From assembly GCA_000498155.1 (NCBI GenBank), contig AXZN01000023.1, forward strand, positions 124,001-188,000: 64,000 nucleotides of DNA, given 5' to 3'. Positions 22,737 to 32,733 of this stretch are shown in pieces; positions within the stretch are counted from its first letter, which is position 1; every line of letters begins with the position of its first letter. The notes beneath the pieces were generated by a model that saw nothing but the letters and a program-made list of their open reading frames with translations, was not told the DNA's origin and made no database searches. This DNA comes from Shiraia sp. slf14. Taxonomy: Eukaryota; Ascomycota; Dothideomycetes; Pleosporales; Shiraiaceae. The position numbers were made by a program, and so were the translations under genes.

Positions 22737-23189
22737 TCAGACGGTCGTCCCCGCAACCTGCCCGCTCTGCTGCACAGGAACCTGTCCCTGCACCGGCGCT
22801 CCCACCTGACCCTGCTGCACTGGCACTTGTCCCACACCTACAGCATCACCCTTAAGTCCCCCCCTCTGCACCCTCTCACTATACACCCCACCCGCCCTCC
22901 TCCCATCCCACGTCCCATTACGAATCGCCTCTCTACGCTTGAAGTACACAAATTCAATGTAATACGCGTGTATATGCCCCGGGAAATATCCGAGTAGGGT
23001 GAGGAGGATGTTGATGGCGAGGTCCATGCCGCAGCCGGCGACGGCGAGGACGCCTAGGGGGGGGACTGGGAGGGTAGAGTTAGTAGGGTGGGAGAAGAGG
23101 GGGATGAGGGGGGATGGGGGAAGAGGGAATAGGGATGGGGAGGAAGTACCGAAGAGAGTGAGGAGGATTAGGAGGATTGTTTTGATCAT
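22737..23189 (-). CDS. Pmp3/Rci2-type plasma membrane proteolipid with extended tail
   Basis: Two exons (23150-23189, 22737-23065) around an 84-nt intron (GTACTT, TACTAAC branch, CAG) give 122 residues. The junction restores the family start MIKTILLILLTLF-VPPLGVLAVAGCG. Two membrane helices (about residues 3-20 and 28-48) with DLAINILLTLLGYFPGHIHAYYIE between and after them are the UPF0057/Pmp3 signature; these small proteolipids affect membrane potential and salt tolerance. Classical members end soon after the second helix (about 55 residues). Here about 65 more residues follow, ending in imperfect repeats of GQVPVQQ and GQVGAP. The start is the only ATG that fits. Confidence 0.9.
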   Translation of the reverse strand: MIKTILLILLTLFGTSSPSLFPLPPSPLIPLFSHPTNSTLPVPPLGVLAVAGCGMDLAINILLTLLGYFPGHIHAYYIEFVYFKRREAIRNGTWDGRRAGGVYSERVQRGGLKGDAVGVGQVPVQQGQVGAPVQGQVPVQQSGQVAGTTV

Positions 23190-23994
23190 TTTGGATCCTC
23201 TCTTGCTTTTTCGTGGTTTCTGGGTCTCTTTCTTCTTCGTTCGATTCGACTTGTTGTCGCGAGTAATTTCGTCGTCTCGTGGTCGTTTCGTACGCGTGTT
23301 TATCTTGTCCTTATACTCGTACCCGTACGTGTCGCGTCGCGTTGTTTACATGTACTTCTTTCTTTCCTCACAAACTTCCTTCAAACAAACTTGACTTTCA
23401 GGAATGCACTCTAAACACCCACACTGCCTACCTTATATACCTCCCTCCCAAACCCTACCTTCCCTAGCAGTACACCCCCGTAAAAACAAGGCTCAAAAAC
23501 AAGCTTTAAAGCTTATCTCCCGCCGATCACGCCAGTGCGCGAGCGATATATTGTGAAGGATTGTCGCAAGCTACGTCATGTTTTGGTGCGTGCTTTGAAA
23601 TGATTGGCTGCGGGGTTGTGGCGCGGGCCGATTTTGTGGCGCTTGTTGCGTGGCGGGTGTGTTGGTCGGTATCGTGTTTTGACTACTGCTTCGTATGGTT
23701 TTTTAGTGATGTAAGGGCGAGGGGATTTAGTTTGGAGATTGGAGATTGGGGATACGGATTGTTGTGATGTTGAGTGCACGTGGGTGATGTGACTGGTCAT
23801 TGGGGGCTTGTGATGATGGGTTAAGGTGTTGTTTATATGCAACATTTGGAACAGAACAGAGTAAGCTTTCAGGTCGTTGCAGGTTTGCTGCCAGAGTCTA
23901 TAATGCCAAACGAAACGCTAACTGATGTACCAACTGATACCTTCATGACTTCAAATTTCGTGATTTCGTATTACCCATGCCAATTTATGGTTGT
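23190..23994. other. Intergenic, promoter side of the Pmp3 gene
   Basis: This lies between the Pmp3 start and the end of the 299-residue gene, both on the minus strand. It has CT/GT-rich stretches and no coding signal. Confidence 0.55.
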
Positions 23995-24894
23995 TTAAGA
24001 TCGCAACATTGCTGGATGAGGGGAAGGCGATCGACCCCGCAGTGCTGGCGAACTGGGATGTAGCATAGGGCTAGCAGCAGCGCTCAATGCGTCAAGGCTC
24101 AATTGGCTGATGGCGTCGAGATTTCCCTGGACGTCATCTTCGCTCAAGTCGAGCATCAGACGAAGTTCGTTGGCCTTGAGTGATTCGCCCAAGCCAACCA
24201 TGAGCTGCTCTTTTGTGGTGGAATCAGGCACATCGTAGTAGTACCATCGATATCCTATATCATCCAGAGAGTGGGGCTCTGCTGGCGTAGTGACCCTTGC
24301 ACGAATGCGCCTCACATCCAGCCCAAACACACCTGATATCGTAGGCTCAGAAGCAATTCCTCCCAAGTCTGCTCGACCACGTTGTAGAGGTTTCGGGACC
24401 TTTGCATCCTTTTCAATTGGTGTCTCGTTTAGGCGTTTCGATGCGCCGGCGTCGTGGAGTTTTGCGCGCTTGAAGGCTGCGTTCTTGAGCTCGGTGACCC
24501 CAAGGACTATGTATAGCGGCTTGTTGGCCTTGACTTGCTCTGATATCCACGTCCTTGCCTCTGGGTCGTTGCACACAGCCTGAAAGGCTTGTGAAGGGGA
24601 CTGACTTGTGCGCTGTATCATTTGTTCAGCCTTGACTGTCAGCAAGTTGGGCTGACGGAATATCCTTCCGAGATCAAACTTGGCGCCATAGTTTGTCATA
24701 AAGCGTCCTTCACTGTCGACAGAGAAGAGGTCCTTGTAGCGGAGTTGGATGTGGTAATCATTGAGCTCATCGACTTCGGCATGTGCGGTCTGCGAGTAGA
24801 AGCATTCTCGTTCGGGGTGTAGAGGGTCTGTAAGGAGCTGGCCCACTGTGAGAAAGTCGGCGGGGAGGGGCTTTGGGAGTAAGCCGTGAACCAT
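23995..24894 (-). CDS. Uncharacterised 299-residue protein
   Basis: One exon from the ATG at 24894 (a GTG two codons upstream is not used as a start). I do not recognise a named family with confidence. The sequence opens with HGLLPKPLPADFLTVGQLLT, then YHIQLRYKDLF, a GAKFDLGRIF segment and a conserved-looking core CNDPEARTWISEQVKANKPL followed by YIVLGVTELKNA. A charged linker (KVPKPLQRGRADLG) and a second beta-rich part (VRRIRARVTTP...YRWYYYDVPD) follow. The C-terminal 70 residues look helical, then Ser/Pro-rich. There is no signal peptide or membrane helix. An opening -LxVxxLL-DP- segment and a helical tail loosely recall fungal gasdermin-like proteins; that is a weak guess. No protease gene, the usual partner in such pairs, is adjacent. 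Confidence 0.75.
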   Translation of the reverse strand: MVHGLLPKPLPADFLTVGQLLTDPLHPERECFYSQTAHAEVDELNDYHIQLRYKDLFSVDSEGRFMTNYGAKFDLGRIFRQPNLLTVKAEQMIQRTSQSPSQAFQAVCNDPEARTWISEQVKANKPLYIVLGVTELKNAAFKRAKLHDAGASKRLNETPIEKDAKVPKPLQRGRADLGGIASEPTISGVFGLDVRRIRARVTTPAEPHSLDDIGYRWYYYDVPDSTTKEQLMVGLGESLKANELRLMLDLSEDDVQGNLDAISQLSLDALSAAASPMLHPSSPALRGRSPSPHPAMLRS

Positions 24895-26464
24895 GGTCAC
24901 GTTTGGTTGGTTGTATTGCAGGATAGGAGACTTTCAGGAATCGACGGCGAGCTTCTATAGCTCTTCAACCTTGCAAATCCAGGGGAGATGTAGGAGCTGA
25001 GGAAAAGTAAAGTGGTGAGACCTTACAAGGCTAAAACCAGCGTCATGCACCAATGAAACGGCAGCATCAGTGCAGCCGCCTCTCTCCTGGCCAATGTGGC
25101 TAGACTGTGGCACCGCATTTCACGTTTACTCCTGCCGCGTTGATATTGGAGGATGCAGCATTGCTCAAAGCCATGGCAGTCGACTTTGGTGTCGTTGGGA
25201 TAGACTGGGAGCTTGGAGTTGCGCACATGTCACGTGGACAGGCGGCGCGGCGGAATGAATCTCCTTGAGCCTGGCCTGGTGGGGGCGGGTAGGGTGAACG
25301 CCTACAACGCCAAATCCCAACGCTACCACCATTTAAGTTCTATGCACCTGATAGTCAATACTTGAAGAAAGTGGCTTTGTTCTGGATGAATGGAGGTGCA
25401 TCAACCTTCTACATGCTCTAGGTTTGCGCTAAGATTCTCGGGCACCCTACAATCCCCTCGTCTAAGCTGGGATGGTCGTCATGCAGGGTCCATTCACCAT
25501 ACATACCAACTATGCCAGCGTGTTGTTCTACCGGGTGGTCGCAATTTTCGGCAGTTATCCCGATCAAAAGAGCTGAGTAATTGACAACTTCCGAGTCCTG
25601 TGTAAACAGCAGTCTTCACTGGAGCTTACCAAATCCATAGTGGTGATGATTCAGCATTGGGATGGTAGTCATGCTTGGAGAGAGCGTGAAACAATGCCAC
25701 TCTGCGGCGCTGTATGCAGATACAGCCTTAATCGGTAATATCTAGGTGCTTACAAAGATCTCAAGAGCTTGGCCAAATATTGTTTCTACCTGGATGTTAA
25801 GGGAGTGAATTGACAAGACAGCAAGTCGAATTACGAGCACAAGCAATTGCCAACACCTCACCTCATGCTAGAATGTCGGTGTAACGCTGGTCGGCGTAGC
25901 GGAGAAGCCAGGATACCTTCTGCGTCAATAGCGCGATGAATCGGGTGTGGTAGGAAAGGGAGGGCTTCTTCTTGACATCGTACATCCGAGATTTGGCCCA
26001 AGCTCCCCCTGACCAAGTTGCCCCGCGTGCAGAAGCTATCAACGTCAACGTCACTCAATTCACACACCCACTTTGGATCCACCGGTGTGGCAGAACGCCC
26101 CAATTAGTGCCGTGGATAACGGCGGACCGCTCTCGTCAGCCCGCAATTTTCTGCCCTTAGCCTATCAACCCCCCATACATGACGTGTGTGCATACAAAAC
26201 GGACCCACTCTGGAACGTCGCCCCTCGCTAACCGGAAACATGTTGTTGCAGTCGAGGTGGCCATGTTCAACCATTTCTTTCGATGCCGGACCATTGAAGA
26301 AAGCCCCTCACTAACCACAAGAGTACTCGCTGGCTTGCTGTTCCTATTTGAACCCGTCATTGCCCCGCCGCTTCAGCTCTCTTTCTCATTCTCAACTTCA
26401 ATTGCTTCTCTTTGCTACTTGATACCCTTTTGTACTTGTCCATACTCACATACCATCTTTCAAA
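24895..26464. other. Divergent intergenic region
   Basis: About 1.6 kb between the 299-residue gene and the mannitol dehydrogenase gene. No gene is seen. The last 85 bases before 26465 are strongly pyrimidine-rich, as in leaders of highly expressed fungal genes. Confidence 0.55.
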
Positions 26465-27311
26465 ATGATCACCGTTCCCCAAGCAACCGAGCTCAAGGAC
26501 CTTTTCAGCCTTAAGGGCAAGGTCGTCATCGTCACTGGTGCCTCTGGCCCTACTGGCATCGGCACCGAGGCAGCGCGTGGTTGCGCAGAGTTCGGCGCTG
26601 ATCTGGCCATCACCTACAACTCTCGCGCCTCTGGTGCTGAGAAGAATGCAAAGGAGATGTCTGAGAAGTATGGTGTCAAGGTCAAGGCCTACAAGTGCCA
26701 GGTCAACGACTACGCCCAGTGCGAGAAGCTCGTCCAGGACGTCGTCAACGACTTTGGCAAGGTCGATGTTTTCATTGCCAACGCCGGCAAGACTGCCGAC
26801 AATGGTATCCTCGATGCTACCGTCGAGCAGTGGAACGAGGTTATTGAGACTGACTTGAACGGCACTTTCAACTGCGCACGTGCTGTCGGTCTTCACTTCC
26901 GCGAGCGCAAGACTGGCTCCCTCGTTATCACTGCCTCCATGTCTGGCCACATTGCCAACTACCCCCAGGAGCAGACTTCATACAACGTCGCCAAGGCTGG
27001 CTGCATCCACTTGGCCAAGTCGCTCGCCAACGAGTGGAGGGACTTTGCCCGTGTCAACTCCATTTCCCCCGGATACATTGACACTGGTCTCTCCGACTTT
27101 GTTCCTCAGGACATCCAGAAGCTCTGGCACTCCATGATCCCAATGGGCCGTGATGCTAAGGCCACTGAGCTCAAGGGTGCTTACGTCTACTTCGCCTCTG
27201 ACGCCTCATCCTACTGCACTGTACGTACACTTTTGGAGATGGATAAATATTGTTGCTAACTCGTTGCAGGGATCTGACCTCGTCATTGACGGTGGCTACA
27301 CTACCCGATAA
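26465..27311 (+). CDS. NADP-dependent mannitol dehydrogenase (short-chain dehydrogenase, Alt a 8 / Cla h 8 type)
   Basis: Two exons (26465-27220, 27270-27311) with a 49-nt intron (GTACGT, TGCTAAC branch, CAG) give 265 residues. The enzyme interconverts mannitol and fructose with NADP(H) in the cytosol. SDR motifs are complete: TGASGPTGIG (cofactor loop), NAG, the catalytic Ser in ITASMSGH, and Tyr-x-x-x-Lys in SYNVAKAG; PGYIDTGLSDF and a C-terminal GSDLVIDGGY follow. The N terminus ITVPQATELKDLFSLKGKVV is that of the pleosporalean allergen group, which fixes the lineage of the window. Codons are strongly biased to C- and G-ending forms (GCC, AAG, CTC), suggesting high expression. The intron near the 3' end leaves a 14-codon last exon. 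Confidence 0.95.
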
Positions 27312-27773
27312 ACGTATTTTACGAAGGATATGAAATGCAATGATAGAGAAGATAAAAACAAAGCGATGCTGGATGCTAAAAGCTACGACTTCTTGTACCT
27401 AGTAACGTTATGACATAATGAAAGACGCCCTGAGGTGGCATCATTTTACTGTTTCGTCGCATTGGCTCAGACCTTTTGCAGTGGCCATTGTGGTTCTCAA
27501 TGCTTTCGTCTGACATGATTTGAGATTTTCATAGGATCCGGCATTTGATCATCTCTTTCCTTTGTTAGTGCAAGATCACATAGTCCGAGGTGTAGCTGTC
27601 GCAAGCTGCTGAAGACAGATCGGAGCTACCCCGCGCTGACTCGCCTTGCTGGACCGCGGCAACTCGTCGCGTCTCACATCCTCATCTCACCAATATATAC
27701 TCAATACAGATGGATGAAACCATGACCTCGCATACACGCTGGTTGCTAGTCAATCAAATATTCATCTTCCATC
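27312..27773. promoter_or_regulatory. Intergenic, promoter of the acyl-CoA dehydrogenase gene
   Basis: Between two plus-strand genes. A TATA-like stretch (AATATATACTC) lies at about 27692-27702, some 75 bases before the start codon. Nothing else is seen. Confidence 0.4.
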
Positions 27774-29168
27774 ATGTCGCCAAAAGATACCTTTGGCAAC
27801 CTTGGCCCCTGGGCTGAACCATCATGGTACAGCAGTCTCGCGTCTCCCTACTACAACGACTCGCATAAACACCTACGCAACGAATTGCGCAAATACATTG
27901 ATGAGAATATCAAACCATATATGCTCGAATGGGAGGAGAAAGGCGAGGCACCAAAAGATGCACGCATGAAATGGGCCCGTTCAGGTTTCGCCTTTGGTGA
28001 TGTGCCTGAGCCATACAGGCCAAAAGATGTGCCAGGTCCTGCAGGAATCCCCGTGGGCGACATGGACATTTTCCATTTGCTCATCTCTACAGATGAAGGA
28101 TCGCGTATCGAAGGTGGAGTCGGTGTCGCATTGGCTGGCGGTTCGGTTATCGGCGCACCCCCTATTATACATCATGGTACTGAAGAACAAAAGAGGAAAT
28201 GGCTTCCTGGGTTATTCGATTGGCAGACAAGTTTCTGCTTGGGGATTACTGAGCCATCAGGAGGAGTAGGCATTACGTTTTTGTGTATGTACAGGTACTG
28301 TGCTGACCATGTTGCAGTCAGATGTAGCCAACCTTCAAACCACAGCGAAGAAAACCGCCGATGGGAAATACTACGTCGTCAATGGTTATAAAAAGTGGAT
28401 CACGGGCATGCCATGGGCGACACACATGACAACTGCTGTGAGGACTGGCGGACCGGGCATGACCGGCATCAGCGTCCTTGTCATTCCTGTCGACTCCAAG
28501 GGCTTTTCGCATCGCCGTATAGCAAATAGTGGCCAGAAGGGCGGGGGCGCAAGCTTCGTTGAGCTCGACGATGTACATGTACCTGTCGAGAATCTCATTG
28601 GCAAGGAGAATCAAGGCTTCAAAATCATCATGACAAACTTCAACAAGGAGCGCTTCATCATGTCCATTGGCTGCAACAGAAAAGCGCGAACATGTTTGTC
28701 TGAGTCGTTTGACTATGCAAGCAAGCGCCACACTTTTGGCAAGCCACTCATCTCGAATCAGATCATCAGCCACAAGTTAGCAACTATCGGCCGCTATGTC
28801 GAAAGTCATTGGGCATGGCTTGAACAATTGGCCTATCATATCCAGCAGTCGCCATTGGCCTGGCAGGATCCTGAAATTGCTGGGCAAATCGCATTGAGCA
28901 AGGTTCATGGCGGTCGGATCCTGGAAATGGCCAATCGCGAGGCCCAACAAATCTTCGGCGGTGCTGGGTATCAAAAAGGCGGACCAGGAGCAATTATCGA
29001 GCAAATGAGTCGAGATCTTCGGATGATGGTCGGTCAAATCTAACATCACCCTCGGTATGGTTTGCTAACTTGCATCAGGTCGTTGGTGGTGGCAGCGAAG
29101 AAATCATTGCTGACCTTGCTGTACGACAAGAAACAGTACTTGCGAAGAAGAGAGGATGGAAGTTGTAA
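27774..29168 (+). CDS. Acyl-CoA dehydrogenase
   Basis: Three exons (27774-28265, 28318-29028, 29079-29168) give 430 residues. Intron 1 (52 nt, GTAGGC...CAG) joins ITEPSGG to SDVANLQTTA; intron 2 (50 nt, GTCGGT, TGCTAACT branch, CAG) joins RDLRMMV to VGGGSEEIIADLA. These flavoenzymes oxidise acyl-CoA at the alpha-beta bond. Domain order is standard: helical N domain, FAD-contacting CLGITEPSGGSDVA, the WITG segment of the beta domain (KWITGMPWATHMT), and the C-terminal helices with FGKPLISNQIISHKLA, EAQQIFGGAGYQKGG and the catalytic-loop region GGGSEEI. No cytochrome b5 domain and no clear mitochondrial or peroxisomal signal are seen, so location and chain length are open. Both donors are weak (GTAGGC, GTCGGT), but frame and family conservation leave little choice. 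Confidence 0.9.
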
Positions 29169-29536
29169 ATGGAGGCGAGTGCATGAGCTAAAGCATGTCA
29201 TCTCCTGTTCGTTTAATCACGGGTCTTCCCATAAAGGCCTGATCACCATATCACCTCACCCATATTGGATGGCCTTGGCATGCGGAGAACCCTAACATGC
29301 GGAACCTTGCATAATTGGGTTCCCGCTTTGCAATATTGAGTTTGAAACATTCCAGAAATGGCTAACGAAGGGCCAATGATCTCAATTGTTGATCTCGTCC
29401 ACGGGATCGATGTTTGCCAACGTTACACTGCAGCCTGTATCTATAGCGTAGTGTAGGTGGGACTACCTAGTATTTTATGTCATTGTTCTACCATTGTTTT
29501 GACAGGCTTCCTTCTGACTGATTTTGCTCCAACATC
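29169..29536. other. Intergenic, no gene seen
   Basis: A short spacer between two plus-strand genes, presumably holding the promoter of the GH2 gene. Confidence 0.5.
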
Positions 29537-32206
29537 ATGAGCCTATTGTGGCTCTCTGCGTTATCTTTCACCTTCACCACGGCTGCAACCTTTCGTCCCT
29601 TTCAAGCATGGAATGTTACTTCCTCTGTCGATGTATCCACTCAAAACCTCACACAACTCTCCTTGCCAGGGATTGATACGTCAGAATGGCACAGAATTGG
29701 TTCGAAAGGAACATTAATGTCCACACTCATCGCCAACAACATCCATAAAGAGCAAGATCTATTCTACTCGTCAAATCTGCAAAATGTAGATGCAGCACAG
29801 TTCCAAGTGCCCTGGTACTATCGCAGCGAAAGCGTCCTTGATACAGCGGACAGAGCTTCGCACTACTACACACTTCGCACCAACGGCATTAGTTCACGTG
29901 CTGACATTTACCTGAACGGGCAACTAGTCGCGGATAAAGATACACAAGCTGGTGCTTACGTTGGTATCGAGTACGATGTTACTGAGAAGTTGAAGTTCAA
30001 CGGCCCTCATGTATTACTGGTAAAGACATATCCCACAAATTACAACCGCGACTTTGCGCTCGGGTTTGTGGACTGGAATCCATATCCTCCGGATAATGGG
30101 ACGGGCATTTGGAGAGACGTGGAGTTGAAACGAACGGGCCAGGTTATTCTGAGTAGTCCACGTATCAGGACGACGTTAGATGGCTCTGTTACTGTGTATT
30201 TGGATGTTAAGAATTTGGCAAAGGAGGCTTCTGCTTCGGGTCATGTCGACTGCAGCATTCGTGACCCAGAAGGCCGGAGGATTAGTGTACAAAAGAGTGG
30301 GTTTGAGCTGGGTTCTCAGCAGCAGAGGAAGATCGAGGTCAAAGCAAAAGTGAACAATCCGCAAATCTGGTGGCCTCGTCAGTGGGGAAAGCAACCATTG
30401 TACACTGTGCAGTGCAACGCGACTATCAACGACGTATCTGAAGTCTCTGACTCTACATCCGTCACTAAGTTTGGAATCAGGACAGTGTCAAGCAAGCTGG
30501 ATAAAACACACAATGACACCACTTTCTTCGTGAATGGCGAGCGATTTCAAGTGCTCGGCGCAGGCTATACGTCAGATATATTCTTGCGCTTTGACGAGCA
30601 AAAGCTACGAACGCAATTTGAGTATGTGCTAGACATGGGAATGAACACAGTTCGTCTAGAAGGCAAGCAAGAACATCCTTTTCTCTACGATCTCGCGGAT
30701 GGAATGGGCATCATGATACTTGCAGGCTGGGAGTGCTGCAATAAATGGGAAGGCTGGTCATTCAACGACGAGGGCAGTGGTGAGAAGTGGAAAGAAGCAG
30801 ATTATCGAATTGCGAATCTCAGCATGCGCCATGAAGCTGAGATGATGCAATCACATCCAAGCATGCTTGGTTTCTTGATTGGAAGCGACTTTTGGCCTGA
30901 TGACAAAGCCACAGCGATATATGTTGACGCACTGAAGGCCTTCGATTGGGATACGCCTATTCTTGCCTCTGCCAGCCAACGTGGTGCACCAGACTTGATT
31001 GGAAATGGAGGTATGAAAATGGATGGGCCTTACGATTGGATACCGCCCAACTACTGGTATGATGAAGAGCAGCGACTCGGCAGTGCAGGTGGGTTTGGAT
31101 CAGAACTCGGAGCTGGCGTAGGCACACCTGAACTTGGCTCACTGAAGAAATTCCTCTCTCCATCCAACCTCGACGATCTCTGGAAAGAACCCAATAAAGG
31201 CCTCTACCACATGTCCACAAACATCTCCTCATTCTACACCCGACAGATCTACAACGACGCACTCTGGGCCCGCTACGGCGCTCCCACCTCCCTTGAAGAC
31301 TACCTCCTCAAAGCGCAGATGATGGACTACGAAGCCACTCGCGCACAATTCGAAGCCTACACTTCACGCTGGTCGACAAACCTCACGCGCCCTGCAACAG
31401 GCTTGATTTACTGGATGCTTAACAACGCCTGGCCCTCGCTCCACTGGAACCTCTTCGACTACTACCTCCACCCAGGCGGCAGCTACTTCGGCACAAAAGC
31501 CAGCCTCTCATCCCTCGAACACTTAATCTACGACTACCAAACCCACGACATATACCTCATAAACCGCCACTTATCCCCCTCCCCCTCACCGCGCAAAATC
31601 TCCATCGACCTGATAAATCTCGACGGAAGCACCCTTGCAAAGCGTACTTTGACAGTATCTTCACGCCCGAACTCCGCAGTGAAAGTCACTTCCATTGCAA
31701 ACATTCTGAAAAATTCTACTTCTGTGTCTTTCCTCCGCCTCCTTCTACACTCCCACTCATCCTCCCAAACCCCCCTATCCAGAAACACATACTGGCTCAC
31801 CCCACCCTCGCACCCCGACATCCTCGCCTGGGATAACTCCACATGGTACCACACACCACTCACATCCTACGCGAACTTCTCCTCACTCTCGACTATGCGC
31901 CGCGCCGATCTTTCCGTGCACTTCTCAGGAAAGAGGGTTGTGCTGTGGAATAAATCGAAGGTCCCGGCTGTGTTTATCAGGCTGAATCTTGTGGATGAGC
32001 GGGGGGAGGATGTGCTGCCTGTGTGGTGGGAGGGGAATTATGGGGTGGTTTGGCCGGGGGAGAGGGTTGCTGTGGGGGTCAGGTGGAAGGGCAAGGAGAG
32101 GGATGTCAGGGTTGAGGTTAGTGGGAGGAATGTTGAGGGGAGGAGTGTGAGGGTTGGGGAGGGTGGGATGTATGGAGATGGAGAGGAGGTTGGTGGAGGG
32201 GATTGA
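29537..32206 (+). CDS. Secreted GH2 exo-beta-D-glucosaminidase-like enzyme
   Basis: A single exon of 889 residues with a signal peptide (about residues 1-17, LLWLSALSFTFTTAA). The GH2 layout is clear: N-terminal sugar-binding jelly roll (YYRSESVLDTADRASHYYTL, GISSRADIYLNGQLV, GTGIWRDVELKRTG), an immunoglobulin-like domain, the TIM barrel (GYTSDIFLRFDEQKLRTQFE, MGMNTVRLEGKQEHPFLYDL), then further beta domains. The acid/base position carries Asp (LIGSDFWPDD, Asp451) where most GH2 enzymes have Asn-Glu; the nucleophile is Glu523 in GFGSELGAG. An Asp acid/base marks the exo-glucosaminidase (CsxA) branch, which releases glucosamine from chitosan ends. N-glycosylation sequons are frequent, as expected for a secreted protein. 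Codons switch from C-ending to G-ending after about 31920. Confidence 0.9.
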   Translation: MSLLWLSALSFTFTTAATFRPFQAWNVTSSVDVSTQNLTQLSLPGIDTSEWHRIGSKGTLMSTLIANNIHKEQDLFYSSNLQNVDAAQFQVPWYYRSESVLDTADRASHYYTLRTNGISSRADIYLNGQLVADKDTQAGAYVGIEYDVTEKLKFNGPHVLLVKTYPTNYNRDFALGFVDWNPYPPDNGTGIWRDVELKRTGQVILSSPRIRTTLDGSVTVYLDVKNLAKEASASGHVDCSIRDPEGRRISVQKSGFELGSQQQRKIEVKAKVNNPQIWWPRQWGKQPLYTVQCNATINDVSEVSDSTSVTKFGIRTVSSKLDKTHNDTTFFVNGERFQVLGAGYTSDIFLRFDEQKLRTQFEYVLDMGMNTVRLEGKQEHPFLYDLADGMGIMILAGWECCNKWEGWSFNDEGSGEKWKEADYRIANLSMRHEAEMMQSHPSMLGFLIGSDFWPDDKATAIYVDALKAFDWDTPILASASQRGAPDLIGNGGMKMDGPYDWIPPNYWYDEEQRLGSAGGFGSELGAGVGTPELGSLKKFLSPSNLDDLWKEPNKGLYHMSTNISSFYTRQIYNDALWARYGAPTSLEDYLLKAQMMDYEATRAQFEAYTSRWSTNLTRPATGLIYWMLNNAWPSLHWNLFDYYLHPGGSYFGTKASLSSLEHLIYDYQTHDIYLINRHLSPSPSPRKISIDLINLDGSTLAKRTLTVSSRPNSAVKVTSIANILKNSTSVSFLRLLLHSHSSSQTPLSRNTYWLTPPSHPDILAWDNSTWYHTPLTSYANFSSLSTMRRADLSVHFSGKRVVLWNKSKVPAVFIRLNLVDERGEDVLPVWWEGNYGVVWPGERVAVGVRWKGKERDVRVEVSGRNVEGRSVRVGEGGMYGDGEEVGGGD

Positions 32207-32625
32207 GTAATTGGATTCGAGAAGTCTTGTGAGAACAAGTACTTCTAAGCGCATTGATAAGTAATTTGCAAGGAAACGTTATGGTTAAGCACATCAAGTA
32301 TAGGTTCTTCGATGAAATAATGAATTCATTGTCGTTATAAAATTGCCGAAGTCATGGCGTGTCTCTTCTACAAGCTCGTCGATGCTCGCCCCCAACCACC
32401 AAAGGCGCATCTCCCACCACACTGCCAATCTCCAAACATAGGTTCCAAAGAATCGCTTAGTATAGATAATTCTTCTCGAACGTATTGTAAATAAACTCTT
32501 GTCGAGAAAAAAAATCGTTGCAGAAGGCGCCAAGAACGCCTCACTGCAGTTCTGAACAGCCCTTCACTGCGCCCCTAACACAGCACCAAGGCCTCCCAGG
32601 GTGCCTAAGAACGGCAAAAAGAACA
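32207..32625. other. Intergenic between GH2 gene and tRNA gene
   Basis: No gene is seen. A run of five Ts on the minus strand just past the tRNA (plus-strand AAAAA at about 32616-32620) is the likely RNA polymerase III terminator. Confidence 0.5.
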
Positions 32626-32733
32626 AGCCCGATGCGGGGGTCGAACCCGCAACCTTGAGATTGCGATTGGATCAATCGTTCTGTGGGAACGTGAACTAAG
32701 AGTCTCACGCTCTACCGATTGAGCTAACCAGGC
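32626..32733 (-). tRNA. tRNA-Lys(CUU) with intron
   Basis: The minus strand folds as a cloverleaf. The 5' acceptor strand GCCTGGT pairs with 3' ATCGGGC (two G-U pairs), the D arm contains TAGCTCAATCGGTAGAGC (A box), the anticodon stem TGAGA/TCTCA carries loop CTCTTAA with anticodon CTT, and the T arm GCGGGTTCGACCCCCGC holds the B box. A 35-nt intron interrupts the loop one base 3' of the anticodon, the canonical position. The mature length is 73 nt before CCA addition. Confidence 0.93.
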
